Source of the DNA: Oceanobacter mangrovi
GTDB taxonomy: Bacteria > Pseudomonadota > Gammaproteobacteria > Pseudomonadales > Oceanobacteraceae
Assembly (NCBI RefSeq): GCF_019740315.1
Contig: NZ_JAHXZR010000002.1
Location: 591,095-655,094, forward strand
Direction: 5' to 3'
Length of the DNA: 64,000 nt
Positions 19,691 to 29,553 of the stretch are shown in pieces. The notes beneath the pieces were generated by a model, which did not search any database, was not told the origin of the DNA, and saw only the letters and a list, made by a program, of their open reading frames with translations. The translations under genes and the position numbers were made by a program. Position 1 is the first letter of the stretch; every line of letters starts with the position of its first letter.

Positions 19691-21232
19691 ATGTTTTTTC
19701 AACAGGAACGCGAGCATTTTTTTCGGCCGCTGACAGGCAAGTACCGCGAGCAAATCGTTGAGTGCCTGAAGGAGCTTTATCAGCGTCTCTACAGCTCTGC
19801 CAATGCTGACTACGGCCATGCACTGATGCGTGACCAGCTGATCGAAATTTTCCAGGAAGCGCTGGTGCGCGGGCCGCAATCGCTGCTCAATGATGGCATC
19901 AGTGACGGCAGTAATGATTCGGCTGCAGAAGAGGTTCGCTCCACTCGCGAACAGGCAGTGTGGATTCTTAACCAGCTGCTCGAACATGGCTGGATCGAAA
20001 AGCAGGTTGATCAGGCGACGCTGCACAGCTCATTTTCGTTCACACGGTACGGTCGTGAGTTCACTGAACCCTTCGGGGCTGAAAATCGTACCACCGCCCG
20101 CACCCGCCATCGCAATACCCGCAACACCCGTAACTCGCTGGAAAGCTTTGTTGAGCGCGGTGATGTGTATGACCTGCTGGATGCCTTTGAATATTCCGAA
20201 CGTATCATCAGTGATTTCACCGACGTGATTGCTGAACTGGATGAGCGCAAACGCGAGCTGGTGCAGGAAATGGAAGATCAGCTGTTGGTGCAGCACGCCA
20301 GTGACGCCTTCTTTGATTTTATGGAAAACCGCTTCCAGCCAGACCTGTCCGTGCGGTTGTCCGCCGATAACGTGGAACGCCATCGTGATCGTATCGAAGA
20401 GCTGATCCGCACTATTCGGCGTCAGGACACCGACTTCAAGGCCAATGCCGAACGACGCTTGCGCGAGTTGCTGCCGGAGCAGGCGGTGGCAGGGCAGTCG
20501 CTGTTATGGTGGGTGCTGGACGGCATTGAGCAACGCTTGCGTAACGCCTCGGAAATCATGTTGCCAGCGCTGCGCAAGGCACTGCAAAGCTTTACCAAGC
20601 GTGCCGACATCATTATTCGCCAGATGAGCTATCTGGCATCGCAGCAGCACAACGACGTACTGGCGGTGTGTAAAAAACTGGCGGCGACCTCGGCCGCACA
20701 ACAGGACCAATTACTGGCGAAAGCCGGCGAATTGATGGGGGTGCCGCAATTTGGCTACGTCGATCCGGCCCAGGTGCGGCTGACGGCACCCCGTCAGCGT
20801 AATCAGATTGCTGCCGCCCTATCGGAAGAACGCGGTCAGCTTGATTCCGAAGCTCGCAAGGAAACCTATATCCGCCAGGTGCTGGACCAGGCTTTCCTGA
20901 TTAACCAGCAAGCGTTACGGGAGTATCTCGGTCAGCAATTTCGCAGCGGCGCAGCGGTTTCCAGTCGTGAACTACCGGTCAATAGTGCCGCCGATTTGCT
21001 GGCAGTGGCTCATGCCATTGGCTTGGGCGCCGCTGACAGCGCGGTCGCCAATAGCAGCAGTGAATATCGCATTGTGGTGCGGCCGGAAACCGAGGCGGCA
21101 GCCCCGGAGACAGACCCGGCGACTGGCGTTGCTGTGGATGGACCGCAGTCAGGCGACGTTGGTCGTTATTTCGAATTCAAGGATCACTTTGTGTTTGAGC
21201 TGTTGCCAAGGCAGCCGGATACCACGGAATAA
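19691..21232 (+). CDS. mksF: Condensin kleisin subunit MksF
   Basis: The 513-residue protein is the first gene of a three-gene operon whose order matches MksF-MksE-MksB (and MukF-MukE-MukB). It begins FFQQEREHFFRPLTGKYREQ and is mostly helical, with an N-terminal winged-helix part, a long helical middle (DVIAELDERKRELVQEMEDQ) and a C-terminal segment (RYFEFKDHFVFELLP). The kleisin bridges the SMC heads. The call rests mainly on position next to a clear SMC ATPase and on helical character. A hairpin terminator lies 30 bases upstream. Confidence 0.85.
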   Translation: MFFQQEREHFFRPLTGKYREQIVECLKELYQRLYSSANADYGHALMRDQLIEIFQEALVRGPQSLLNDGISDGSNDSAAEEVRSTREQAVWILNQLLEHGWIEKQVDQATLHSSFSFTRYGREFTEPFGAENRTTARTRHRNTRNTRNSLESFVERGDVYDLLDAFEYSERIISDFTDVIAELDERKRELVQEMEDQLLVQHASDAFFDFMENRFQPDLSVRLSADNVERHRDRIEELIRTIRRQDTDFKANAERRLRELLPEQAVAGQSLLWWVLDGIEQRLRNASEIMLPALRKALQSFTKRADIIIRQMSYLASQQHNDVLAVCKKLAATSAAQQDQLLAKAGELMGVPQFGYVDPAQVRLTAPRQRNQIAAALSEERGQLDSEARKETYIRQVLDQAFLINQQALREYLGQQFRSGAAVSSRELPVNSAADLLAVAHAIGLGAADSAVANSSSEYRIVVRPETEAAAPETDPATGVAVDGPQSGDVGRYFEFKDHFVFELLPRQPDTTE

Positions 21233-21235
21233 ATC

Positions 21236-22084
21236 ATGTTACATCTGATTGATAAACAACTGGAAAAGCAGGGTCTGGGCATGCGGGACCTGACCGAGCT
21301 GCTGATGCGCTTGCTCGACTATGGCGTGATCTGTCGCGACGAAAGCCAGATCGAGCAGCAACTGTACGACCGTTACCTGCGACTTGAAGAACTGGTGCAG
21401 GACTATCTGCAGGTCATCGGTTTGCGGGTGCTGCACGACCGCCGCTTTCAGTTTTTGCGGCTGGTGCCGCCGGGTGCTGTGGTGCCGGGACTGGAACAGG
21501 ACGGCTTTGACCAGTCACAGTCCTTCCGGATGCGGCTGAACCAGAACGAAGTGGCCCTGACGCTGGTGCTGCGCACCCAGTACGACAAGGCCCTGCGCGA
21601 AGGTGCAGTCGACGAGCATGGCTGCGTGATGGTGTCGCTGGAAACCCTCGGCATTGCCATGAAAAACCTGCTCAAGCGGGCTCTGCCAGACCAGCTGACC
21701 GAACGCAAGGCACTGTTCCGGCGCTTGCGCCAACTGCGGCTGGTGCAGATCGTTAACGACGATCAACTTGGCGATACCGATGCTTGGTTGCGAATTCGGC
21801 CGATGATCATGAGCTATGTTTCTGATGAGGTCTTGTCGGCACTGCAAGGCGATCCTGATGCAGCTGCTTCTGATACTGCAGATGAAGAGTCTGCCGATGA
21901 CGAAACAGATAACCAGGCAGATGACACCCGCCCTGACACTGCTGAAGCTGAGCTTGAAGCGGCAGCGTCAGTCTCCACCCCAAGCCTGTTTGGTGATTTG
22001 TCGGATGGGCTGGATGACGAAAACGAAACTGCAAATAGCGTAGCTGAAAGCAATACACCCAAAGCACCGGAGCAACAGGACTAG
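21236..22084 (+). CDS. mksE: Condensin subunit MksE with acidic C-terminal tail
   Basis: The 282-residue protein starts three bases after mksF stops. The first 200 or so residues are winged-helix-like ([40 protein letters not shown]), as expected for the KITE-type subunit MksE. The last 75 residues (about 205-282) are very rich in Asp, Glu, Ala and Thr and look disordered. Such a long acidic tail is unusual; it could compete with DNA for the SMC heads. mksB starts three bases downstream, so translation is probably coupled. Confidence 0.85.
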   Translation: MLHLIDKQLEKQGLGMRDLTELLMRLLDYGVICRDESQIEQQLYDRYLRLEELVQDYLQVIGLRVLHDRRFQFLRLVPPGAVVPGLEQDGFDQSQSFRMRLNQNEVALTLVLRTQYDKALREGAVDEHGCVMVSLETLGIAMKNLLKRALPDQLTERKALFRRLRQLRLVQIVNDDQLGDTDAWLRIRPMIMSYVSDEVLSALQGDPDAAASDTADEESADDETDNQADDTRPDTAEAELEAAASVSTPSLFGDLSDGLDDENETANSVAESNTPKAPEQQD

Positions 22085-22087
22085 GTT

Positions 22088-25000
22088 ATGTTTCTGAAGA
22101 AATTTATCTATGTGAACTGGGGCAATATTCCGGCCAGTGAATTTGAATTCGGTCCGATCAATCTGCTGTCAGGTGGTAACGGCTCTGGCAAGACCACGGC
22201 CGCCGACGCGATTCAGACCATTATGACGGCCGCACACGACACGCTGTTCAACTACAACCCGGGTCAGGATGAAGCAACCCAGCGCGGGCGCGGCAAGAAT
22301 GTCCGCACGCTCGCCAGTTATGTGCTCGGTTGTGACGACGGCAGTTATGCGCGGCCCCAGGGCGCAGTGGGTTATCTGGCAGCGGTGTTTCATCCCACCA
22401 AAAACGAACCGGGTGAAGCTTTTACGGCCATTATTGGGGTGTCAGCCTCGCTGGATCGGGCTGGCAGTCAGCCGGTAGCCCGCCAGAATGACATCCAGTT
22501 CTACGTCGTTGCGGGTGAGCAGCTGACACTGTCGGATTTTTTGCAGGAAAATAAGCAAGGGCAGCGCCTGGTTGTACCGCTCGGCAAGCTTCGGAACTGG
22601 CTGCAGAACCGTCTTGGCCGGGATAACGCTGCCGGTGCCCTGAACGTCGAACAGTACGACACCAAAAAACAATACCTGCGCCGCCTGTACGGTGCCTTGC
22701 GTGGGCGGTTTGACGCCGTCAGCGAACGCGAAGCTATCAACGCAGCGCGTACCTTTTCGCGCTTTATGGCCTACAAGCCGGTCAAAAGCATCAATGGTTT
22801 TGTCGCCAACGAGATTCTCGAACAGCGCGATCTGGGCGATGCCATTCGCTCGGTATCTGACCTGATGAAAACCATCCATGCGATGGAGTCCGAATCCCGT
22901 CAGCTGGCGGCCACTATTGAACGGCTGAATCTGGCATCCGGGGCGTCTTCCCGTTACATCGACCAGTGGCTTGAGCATCAGGTGTTGGGTTATACCGCCG
23001 CCAAAAGCCGTTTTCTGGAAGATCAGAAGGGTTATCTCGGTGCCAAGGAACAGCAACAGAATCTGCGTCAGCAACTGAAAAATGCCGAGCAGGAGCGGGA
23101 AGTTGCCCAGCAACGGCGCACCAGCTTGCGGGAACAGTTGATTGGTCTGGAAGCCAAGCGTCTGGGTATCAGTGCCTTGCAGGACAAGGATGCTGCTGAA
23201 AAGTCGATTGAGCAATGCAAGCAGGACCTGCAACGTCAGGCGCTGCCATTGCTGGAGCAGGATCAGTTGCTGCAGGCCTCTTTGCGCGCTTCTGAGTTGA
23301 TCCATAACAGCATGCAGAAAAGCAGCCTGGCGCTGGAGATTCCGTCACTGGCCAGTCGTGGCCTGAGCGATCAAATCAAACAGGTGTTGGCGATCAAGGA
23401 CCAGGACAGCATTGACCTGCGCAAGCTGCTCGGCAAGGACTGGATTGACCTGTCTCCGCTGGAGCAGCATCTGGATGCCGCCCGCCTGCAGCAGGGTCTG
23501 ATGAACAGTTGGCGTATGCGGTTCCACGATGCCGAGCTGGAGTCTTCCGGTTTGTCGATTCGTGAGCAGATCAGCCGGGTGGTGGATCGTCGCGAGCAGC
23601 GACTGCAGCAGCTGCGCGCTCGACTGGAGCAGAAGCAGGCCGACATCGACAGCCTTGAAGCCCGTCAGATGAATTATCCCGGCTTCGTGCGCCAGGCGCT
23701 GGAGTTTATCCGGCGCGAGTGCCCGGAAGCTGACCCAAGGGTGTTGGCGGATTACGTCTCGGTGACCGAAGGCGAGTGGCAAAGTGCCATCGAAGGCTAT
23801 ATTGGCGGGGCCCGTTTCAGCATTATTGTGGAGCCGGAATTTGAAGCCGAGGCGGCACGCATTCTGCGAGCGATTCCGGGTGGTAGCAAGGCGCGGGTCA
23901 TCCAGGGCGAAAAGGCTCGCAAGGATGCTGATCGTATCCGCTTGCCGGATAACTCCATCATGGACGTGCTGGAATTCGAACACGCTACAGCGCGCGCTTA
24001 TCTGCATGCCAGCTACGGCAGCGTCGAGCAGGTGGCTGATGCACAGGCGCTGAAGTCGACCCGTCGGGGCCTGACCTGTGATGGCCTCGGCTCCGGTTCC
24101 TATTCCATCTATCGCTGTGATATCGACGATGCCGAGCTGGTGTTTGGTGCTGCTGCCCGTGAACGGGCGATGCTGGCCAAGCAAAATGAATTGCAGCTGC
24201 TCGGTGTGCAGGCCAATGAGGCCGCCAGCAGTCTGAAAGAAGCCAGTCAGTTACTGGATGCTATCAACCTGCTGCGCCAGCTCGACTTTGGCGACCAGAT
24301 GCAGCAGATGCTGGATACGCACTACCAGCTTCAGAAATCAGAAAAATCTCTTGAAAACATAGACTTGTCAGACTTTTCTGAAGTTGAACATGAATTTGAT
24401 CAACTCAAGCAAAAAGCGGATGAGCAGGATCTGCGCATCCGCGAACTGGATGGTTTGCTGGGCAGCCTGGCGCAGCAATTAAAGGACATCGAGCTGCGCT
24501 GCAAGCAGTTGAGTGATCATCAGGAGCAGACCTCCGAGCTGGCTGACAAAGCCGAAGCGGCGCTGCGTCAGGTGGCTTCCCTGTGGCCGGATCTGGATCT
24601 TGAGCAGGCGCTGGAAAATGCCGACCGTGAGGCGTCATCCAACTCGGCGGACAGCTTGCAGAAGCAGGCACAGGCGATTGTGCAGGAACTGAATTCAATC
24701 GCTTACGAAGTCGAGCGGCATATTGCCGAACACAACCAGAGCTGCCAGACCATTGATGCGATTGTTTACAGCCCGGACTACCGTCATGAACACAGCGAGG
24801 TGTTTTTCAAAACCCTCTGTGGCCTGACGCGGGAGATTGAACGGGTTCATAACCGCCTCAAGAACAACATTCTGGTGGCCAAGCAGGATCAGCTGCAAAA
24901 GCTGCGCGAGAGCTTTAACAACGCCTTTGTGACCAACCTCTGCCACTCCATCTATCAGTCGATTAACGACGGCAAGCGGGTGCTGGAAGAGCTGAATCGG

Positions 25001-25747
25001 GAGTTGGCGCACCACCGTTTTGGTGCTGACCAGGAATGCTACTGGTTTGACTGGGAGTGGGTGCCGGAATACAAGGAATACTGGCAGTTCTTCGAAGAGG
25101 TGATCAAAAACCCGACCCTGGGTGAAGGGGCAACGCTGTTTGATGCTGATTTGCCAAAGTCTGCGCTGAAGGTGCGAGACCGCCTGATTGCCATGCTGCT
25201 GGATGAAGATGAACAGAAGGCCATGCGCGAGCTGGAGCGTATATCTGATTATCGCAACTACCGCAGCTATGAAATCTACAAGCAGCCGGCCAACAAGGAC
25301 CCGATTGCCCTGAGTCAGTACGGCACCGGCTCTGGTGGCCAGCTGGAAACACCGGCTTACATTATTCGCTCTGCGGCGATCACTTCGGCATTCCGTTTCA
25401 ATGAAGGCGACACCCACCTGCGTATGGTACTGGTCGATGAGGCCTTCTCGAAAATGGACGAGGCGCGCTCAAAAGAGGTGATCAACTATCTGACCGAAAG
25501 CCTTGGTTTACAGTTGTTGTTTATTATGCCGACCAGTAAGTCCGGGCCGTTTATGGACATGATTTCCAACCAGTTTGTGTTCAGCAAGATTCCGTTGCTG
25601 GGTGACCAGCAGACCGGTGAATTGAAGACCCGTGTTCTGGTTGACCGGCAGAAATGTAACCAGGAACGCATTCAGGAATTGTGGGCCAACCACCGCAAGA
25701 CCATTCGCCACCAGGCGGGGCTGGATTTTATGGCGGAGTTCGGCTGA
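22088..25747 (+). CDS. mksB: Condensin SMC ATPase MksB
   Basis: The 1219-residue protein has an ABC-type Walker A (NLLSGGNGSGKTTAADAIQT, about 28-47), long coiled coils (about 310-450 and 780-960) and a hinge-like globular region near 550-700. The C-terminal head has YGTGSGGQLETPAYIIRSAA as the signature motif and RMVLVDEAFSKMDEARSKE as Walker B. It is the motor of an MksBEF condensin that compacts or segregates DNA. In Wadjet defence systems the operon continues with the nuclease MksG/JetD; here the next rightward gene is an exported rhodanese 650 bases away, so this looks like the three-gene chromosomal form. Confidence 0.93.
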   Translation: MFLKKFIYVNWGNIPASEFEFGPINLLSGGNGSGKTTAADAIQTIMTAAHDTLFNYNPGQDEATQRGRGKNVRTLASYVLGCDDGSYARPQGAVGYLAAVFHPTKNEPGEAFTAIIGVSASLDRAGSQPVARQNDIQFYVVAGEQLTLSDFLQENKQGQRLVVPLGKLRNWLQNRLGRDNAAGALNVEQYDTKKQYLRRLYGALRGRFDAVSEREAINAARTFSRFMAYKPVKSINGFVANEILEQRDLGDAIRSVSDLMKTIHAMESESRQLAATIERLNLASGASSRYIDQWLEHQVLGYTAAKSRFLEDQKGYLGAKEQQQNLRQQLKNAEQEREVAQQRRTSLREQLIGLEAKRLGISALQDKDAAEKSIEQCKQDLQRQALPLLEQDQLLQASLRASELIHNSMQKSSLALEIPSLASRGLSDQIKQVLAIKDQDSIDLRKLLGKDWIDLSPLEQHLDAARLQQGLMNSWRMRFHDAELESSGLSIREQISRVVDRREQRLQQLRARLEQKQADIDSLEARQMNYPGFVRQALEFIRRECPEADPRVLADYVSVTEGEWQSAIEGYIGGARFSIIVEPEFEAEAARILRAIPGGSKARVIQGEKARKDADRIRLPDNSIMDVLEFEHATARAYLHASYGSVEQVADAQALKSTRRGLTCDGLGSGSYSIYRCDIDDAELVFGAAARERAMLAKQNELQLLGVQANEAASSLKEASQLLDAINLLRQLDFGDQMQQMLDTHYQLQKSEKSLENIDLSDFSEVEHEFDQLKQKADEQDLRIRELDGLLGSLAQQLKDIELRCKQLSDHQEQTSELADKAEAALRQVASLWPDLDLEQALENADREASSNSADSLQKQAQAIVQELNSIAYEVERHIAEHNQSCQTIDAIVYSPDYRHEHSEVFFKTLCGLTREIERVHNRLKNNILVAKQDQLQKLRESFNNAFVTNLCHSIYQSINDGKRVLEELNRELAHHRFGADQECYWFDWEWVPEYKEYWQFFEEVIKNPTLGEGATLFDADLPKSALKVRDRLIAMLLDEDEQKAMRELERISDYRNYRSYEIYKQPANKDPIALSQYGTGSGGQLETPAYIIRSAAITSAFRFNEGDTHLRMVLVDEAFSKMDEARSKEVINYLTESLGLQLLFIMPTSKSGPFMDMISNQFVFSKIPLLGDQQTGELKTRVLVDRQKCNQERIQELWANHRKTIRHQAGLDFMAEFG

Positions 25748-25759
25748 AAAGTGGGGCGG

Positions 25760-25777
25760 CTGCCGATTAGTCGGCAG
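25760..25777. terminator. Hairpin between mksB and a convergent lipoprotein gene
   Basis: CTGCCGA, loop TTAG, TCGGCAG. It lies just past the mksB stop and overlaps the stop codon of the convergent small gene, so it may act on both transcripts. No T-run. Confidence 0.45.
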
Positions 25778-25973
25778 TCGTTACCGAGCGGGATTCACCG
25801 TGACCCTGATAAAACAGGGTGGTGGTTTTTACCGGCTGTGCGGTGTCGGTTTTTGCTGTGACGGGCTCTTCGCCTTCTGAGCTATGGCCCGGGCTTGAGC
25901 AAGCGCTGGTCATCAGGGTGATAACCACAGCCGCGAGGGCCATTCCTGTTGGTCTGCCGCATAATAAATCCAT
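25767..25973 (-). CDS. Small predicted lipoprotein
   Basis: The product is 68 residues. After a short N-terminus with Arg, a hydrophobic core (MALAAVVITLMTSAC) ends in a Cys followed by SSPGHSSEGEE. This reads as a lipoprotein signal peptide, although Thr rather than Leu stands at -3 from the Cys. The mature part is short, polar and without a recognised domain. Start 25973 was preferred to 25982 because GGATGA lies six bases ahead. It is convergent with mksB. Confidence 0.5.
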   Translation of the reverse strand: MDLLCGRPTGMALAAVVITLMTSACSSPGHSSEGEEPVTAKTDTAQPVKTTTLFYQGHGESRSVTTAD

Positions 25974-26037
25974 AGAAATCATCCGGATAAATGGAATTCG
26001 GTGATTTTACCGTTTGGATATAACTATGCAACGAATC

Positions 26038-26066
26038 AATAATCAGCCTTTGTTCGGTTGATTATT
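26038..26066. promoter_or_regulatory. Inverted repeat upstream of the lipoprotein gene
   Basis: AATAATCA (26038-26045) and TGATTATT (26059-26066) pair perfectly, and the inner CC/GG extends the stem after one mismatch, leaving a T-rich loop. It sits about 65 bases upstream of the small lipoprotein start and may be an operator or an upstream transcript end. Confidence 0.35.
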
Positions 26067-26245
26067 TCCTTTGGCTACATTGTTGTTCATTTGGGATGTC
26101 GGCTGATGGTGCTGCTCTTTCGCTTGAGCGAAGCGTGGCGCGGCCATACTTGGGGTGCGGACTGGACGATTTACGGGTCTGAAGCTTGAACGTGACATCT
26201 TGTTTCCTGTTGCTAGATGGACATGGATCTCAGCGAGGGCAAGAG
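26067..26245. other. Gap with no recognised gene
   Basis: Part of a 425-base stretch (25974-26398) without a gene between the lipoprotein and the rhodanese. Apart from the two inverted repeats listed separately, and a short CTTTCGCTTGAGCGAAGC hairpin near 26117-26136, I see nothing coding here. Confidence 0.4.
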
Positions 26246-26287
26246 CCTATCATAAATATTCGTTATTCGTTTTATTTATGTGATAGG
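26246..26287. promoter_or_regulatory. Long imperfect inverted repeat upstream of the rhodanese gene
   Basis: CCTATCATAAATA (26246-26258) is mirrored by TATTTATGTGATAGG (26273-26287), allowing two extra bases in the right arm. It lies about 110-150 bases upstream of the rhodanese start, overlapping where a promoter could be. It could be an operator for a dimeric repressor. Confidence 0.4.
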
Positions 26288-26398
26288 TCGCAAGTATGGA
26301 TCGATTGAATTATGGCCAGAATTTGGCTCAAAATGGTGTCTTTGATGCAGAAATGCCTCGGCAAGCCGGATAACGCAGTAAAACCGGAGAATTTACAA

Positions 26399-26743
26399 AT
26401 GATTAAAAAACTCTGTTCCATTGGCTCGATAACCGCCGTGGTGGCAGCTCTGAGCAGCTTTTCGGCCGCTGCGCTGGCTGACCGTGTATATCTTGATGTG
26501 CGAACGCCGCAGGAATTTCAGCAAGGGCATCTGGAAGGGGCGATCAATATTCCCTTTGATCAAATTGGTGAGCGAGCGGCGGCTGCCGGGTTAAAGCAGG
26601 ATGATGAATTGGTGGTTTATTGCCGCTCTGGCCGTCGTGCTGGCATGGCCATTAAAACCCTGGAGTCCATGGGTTATAGCAATATGACCAATGTGCGGGA
26701 TTTGGATGGTGCCAGGGGCTGGCAAGTGGCGCATCCACAATAA
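26399..26743 (+). CDS. Exported rhodanese-like protein
   Basis: The 114-residue protein has a signal peptide (MIKKLCSIGSITAVVAALSS, cleavage near ALA-D) and a single rhodanese domain: YLDVRTPQEFQQGHLEGAIN and the active-site loop VVYCRSGRRAGMA with the catalytic Cys. It probably handles sulfane sulfur in the periplasm, or binds it as a PspE-like protein. The start at ATG 26399 has GGAGA ahead and produces the signal peptide; the frame extends upstream to 26312 without sense. Confidence 0.88.
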   Translation: MIKKLCSIGSITAVVAALSSFSAAALADRVYLDVRTPQEFQQGHLEGAINIPFDQIGERAAAAGLKQDDELVVYCRSGRRAGMAIKTLESMGYSNMTNVRDLDGARGWQVAHPQ

Positions 26744-26752
26744 TCAGAAGAA

Positions 26753-26780
26753 CCTGGCCGGTGGTGATTTGCTGGCCAGG
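26753..26780. terminator. Hairpin between convergent rhodanese and dusA
   Basis: CCTGGCC (26753-26759) pairs with GGCCAGG (26774-26780) across a 14-base loop. It sits between two convergent genes; no long T-run on either side. Confidence 0.4.
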
Positions 26781-26796
26781 CTTGTATTGGCAGGGC

Positions 26797-27786
26797 TCAG
26801 TAACCCATGTGCGCCAGCGCGGCGTCCATGACTTCCGGGCCAGCGCCTTTTTTATGGGCATTTTCGCTCAAATGGCGGCGATACAGACGAGCACCGGATT
26901 GAGCCTGAAACAGCCCCAGCGTGTGACGACTGATGTGATGTAATAGTGCACCTTGCTGTAGCTGCTCTTCAATGTAGGGGTAGAGTGCACGAATAGCTGC
27001 TGCTTTCTGCTCGCCAGCCACCTCTGTCAGCGCTGCTTCATTGGTTTGCTGGTAGTAGCGTTGATCAACCTGCATCAGTACTTCCGGCGAGTGGTAGGCT
27101 TCACGACCAAGCATTACGCCATCGACGTGCTGCAAGGCCTGTTGGCATTGCTCATGAGTCTGCAGGCCACCGTTAATCAGAATTTCCAGTTCCGGAAACT
27201 CCTGTTTCAGACGATAAACGTAATCGTATTTCAGCGGCGGAATCTCTCGATTCTCTTTGGGTGACAAGCCTTGCAGAATCGCCTTGCGGGCGTGAACGAT
27301 AAATACGTTGCAACCGGTTTCGGCGATTGTGCCAACAAAGTCCCGCATGTATTCGTAGCTGTCCAGCTCATCAATGCCAATGCGGTGCTTGATGGTGACC
27401 GGAATGGTGCAGCTGTCCATCATGGCCTTGATGCAGTCGGCCACCAGTTGCGGGTGGCCCATCAGGCAGGCGCCAATCATATTATTCTGCACCCGGTCAC
27501 TGGGGCAGCCAACGTTGAGGTTGACCTCGTCATAGCCCCATTCTTCAGCAAAGCGGGCACACTGGGCCAGCTCATCCGGCTTGCTGCCACCGAGCTGCAA
27601 TGCCAGCGGGTGCTCAATGTCGTTGTATTCCAGAAAACGCTCACGATTGCCGTGAATCAACGCGCCAGTGGTCACCATTTCAGTGTAAAGCACGGCATCT
27701 TTGCTGAGCTGACGCCAGAAGTAACGGCAGTGGCGGTCGCTCCAGTCCATCATGGGTGCGGTGGTAAAACGTCGATTGAGGGTCAT
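26797..27786 (-). CDS. dusA: tRNA-dihydrouridine(20/20a) synthase
   Basis: The 329-residue flavoenzyme reduces U20/U20a in the tRNA D-loop. Visible motifs are RRFTTAPMMDWSDRHCRYFW at the N-terminus, LQLGGSKPDELAQCARFAEE, NLNVGCPSDRVQNNMIGACL with the catalytic Cys, and VTIKHRIGIDELDSYEYM. ATG 27786 gives the usual DusA N-terminus and lies ten bases after the hflD stop, so dusA is probably the distal gene of the nudJ-mnmA-hflD transcript. Confidence 0.94.
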   Translation of the reverse strand: MTLNRRFTTAPMMDWSDRHCRYFWRQLSKDAVLYTEMVTTGALIHGNRERFLEYNDIEHPLALQLGGSKPDELAQCARFAEEWGYDEVNLNVGCPSDRVQNNMIGACLMGHPQLVADCIKAMMDSCTIPVTIKHRIGIDELDSYEYMRDFVGTIAETGCNVFIVHARKAILQGLSPKENREIPPLKYDYVYRLKQEFPELEILINGGLQTHEQCQQALQHVDGVMLGREAYHSPEVLMQVDQRYYQQTNEAALTEVAGEQKAAAIRALYPYIEEQLQQGALLHHISRHTLGLFQAQSGARLYRRHLSENAHKKGAGPEVMDAALAHMGY

Positions 27787-27796
27787 AGCGTCAGGG

Positions 27797-28420
27797 TCAC
27801 GAGCGATCAAGCAGGGATTTCAATTCGTTGAGGTACTGTTTGCGAGACAGCAGGAGCTGCCAGCGGCGGCCGCCAACCTGGCGCCACAAGATCGCCGCAC
27901 GGATACCTGCCAGCAGCAGTGCCCGGACGCGATTGGCGGTCAGGGGGTTCTGCAGGTGGGTTGGGTTGCCGGTGACGTGAATGCGGTAGCTGAGATTACT
28001 GAGGGTGCGCTTGTAGAGATCCGCCAGTGCTGCAACGGTGTTTTCGTGGGTGATGTCAAAGTGCTCAGCCTGGCGTGATGCCTGCTGAATGCCGTCGCCC
28101 AGTTCGCCAATCATGGCCTGGTTGCGACGTAGCTTGCCTTCCAGGTTAAGGATGGCAACGACGTAGCGGGTAACGTCCGGGCTGATGCCAGAGCCCTGGC
28201 CAGAGGCCAGGGTTACAAAACTGCGCATGCCGGGTTCCAGCGTGCGCGCAGCATCGCCGTAGATATCATCGAAGCGATCCGGGTTTTGCACAAACAGGCT
28301 GGCAAGCAGGGGGGCTGCGTCCTTGTTGGACATGTCTCCGGTGCGAGCGAGCTCTTCAACCAGCGTTGCGGCCTGGACGATGGCAGCCATGGCGATGGCT
28401 TGTTCGCGACGATCAGCCAT
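27797..28420 (-). CDS. hflD: High-frequency lysogenization protein HflD homologue
   Basis: The 207-residue helical protein has [33 protein letters not shown] and [20 protein letters not shown], typical of HflD. In E. coli HflD is a peripheral membrane protein that affects lambda CII; its housekeeping role is unclear. It overlaps the 3' end of mnmA by eight bases, the conserved mnmA-hflD arrangement. The ATG at 28420 has a strong CAGGAGG site inside mnmA. Confidence 0.92.
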   Translation of the reverse strand: MADRREQAIAMAAIVQAATLVEELARTGDMSNKDAAPLLASLFVQNPDRFDDIYGDAARTLEPGMRSFVTLASGQGSGISPDVTRYVVAILNLEGKLRRNQAMIGELGDGIQQASRQAEHFDITHENTVAALADLYKRTLSNLSYRIHVTGNPTHLQNPLTANRVRALLLAGIRAAILWRQVGGRRWQLLLSRKQYLNELKSLLDRS

Positions 28421-29549
28421 GGTTGCCTCCTGTGGTTTGGTCTGCAGTGCCAGTGGTTTCAATCACGCCGCCACCCAGGCAAACGTTGCCGGAGTAGAGC
28501 ACAACGGATTGGCCGGGCGTCACAGCACGCTGTGGCTGATCAAAAACAATGCGGTAGCCGATTTTACCATTCTGGTCGGCCCGCTCGATGCGGCAGTCCT
28601 GATCGTCCTGGCGGTAACGGACCTTGGCGGTGCACTGCAGTGGCAGCTCAGCCGGTTCGCCATTGACCCAGAAAATTTCGCCGGTGGTGAGCCAGTCCTT
28701 GAACAGCAACGGGTGATTCTTGCCCTGTACTGCGATCAGCACATTGCGTTCTAGGTCTTTTCCTGCCACAAACCAGGGGTCTTCGGAGTAGTTCGACAAG
28801 CCGCCGATACCTAGCCCCTGACGCTGGCCGAGAGTGTGGTACATCAGCCCCTGGTGCTCACCAATGACGTCGCCGTCTGGCGTTTCGATTTTCCCCGGCT
28901 GAGCTGGCAGGTACTGCTTGAGGAAGTCGCGGAAGCGACGTTCACCAATAAAGCAGATGCCAGTGGAGTCTTTCTTCTTGGCTGTGGCTAGACCTTGTTC
29001 TTCGGCGATACGGCGTACTTCCGGTTTTTCCAGTTCACCGACGGGGAACAGGGTCTGGGCGATTTCAGTGCCGGCGACGGCGTGCAGGAAGTAGCTCTGG
29101 TCCTTGTTGTCGTCAAGGCCCTTCAACAGCAATGTCTTGCCGTCGTCGGTGTCATGGCGTTGGACATAGTGCCCGGTAGCGATCAGATCAGCACCCAGTA
29201 CTTTGGCGTATTCGAGGAATGCCTTGAACTTGATTTCGCGGTTACAGAGGATGTCCGGATTTGGTGTACGGCCAGCCTTGTATTCGGCAAGGAAGTACTC
29301 GAACACATTGTCCCAGTATTCGGCGGCAAAGTTGGCCTGATGCAGCTTGATGCCCAGCTTGTCACAAACGGCCTGGGCATCGGCCAGATCTTCCTTGGCG
29401 GTGCAGTATTCCGTGCCGTCATCTTCATCCCAGTTTTTCATAAACAGGCCTTCAACCTGATAACCCTGTTGCATCAACAGGTAGGCTGAAACGGAAGAGT
29501 CGACCCCGCCGGACATGCCGACGATGACTTTGGTGTTCTGGTTAGACAT
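28413..29549 (-). CDS. mnmA: tRNA-specific 2-thiouridylase
   Basis: The 378-residue enzyme puts sulfur on U34 of tRNA Lys, Glu and Gln. It has the PP-loop [20 protein letters not shown], the catalytic Cys in [10 protein letters not shown] and the second Cys in [12 protein letters not shown]. Its sulfur comes through the TusBCD-TusE relay, whose genes are also in this window at 47.5-48.8 kb. It starts four bases downstream of nudJ and overlaps hflD, so the three are cotranscribed. Confidence 0.96.
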   Translation of the reverse strand: MSNQNTKVIVGMSGGVDSSVSAYLLMQQGYQVEGLFMKNWDEDDGTEYCTAKEDLADAQAVCDKLGIKLHQANFAAEYWDNVFEYFLAEYKAGRTPNPDILCNREIKFKAFLEYAKVLGADLIATGHYVQRHDTDDGKTLLLKGLDDNKDQSYFLHAVAGTEIAQTLFPVGELEKPEVRRIAEEQGLATAKKKDSTGICFIGERRFRDFLKQYLPAQPGKIETPDGDVIGEHQGLMYHTLGQRQGLGIGGLSNYSEDPWFVAGKDLERNVLIAVQGKNHPLLFKDWLTTGEIFWVNGEPAELPLQCTAKVRYRQDDQDCRIERADQNGKIGYRIVFDQPQRAVTPGQSVVLYSGNVCLGGGVIETTGTADQTTGGNHG

Positions 29550-29553
29550 CTGC

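Noticed and set aside
22442..23305. 287-codon leftward frame inside mksB
   Set aside because: Shadow of the coiled-coil coding region.
19691..25747. Wadjet (JetABCD) defence system
   Set aside because: The JetD/MksG nuclease gene is missing; the three-gene form is better explained as a chromosomal condensin.
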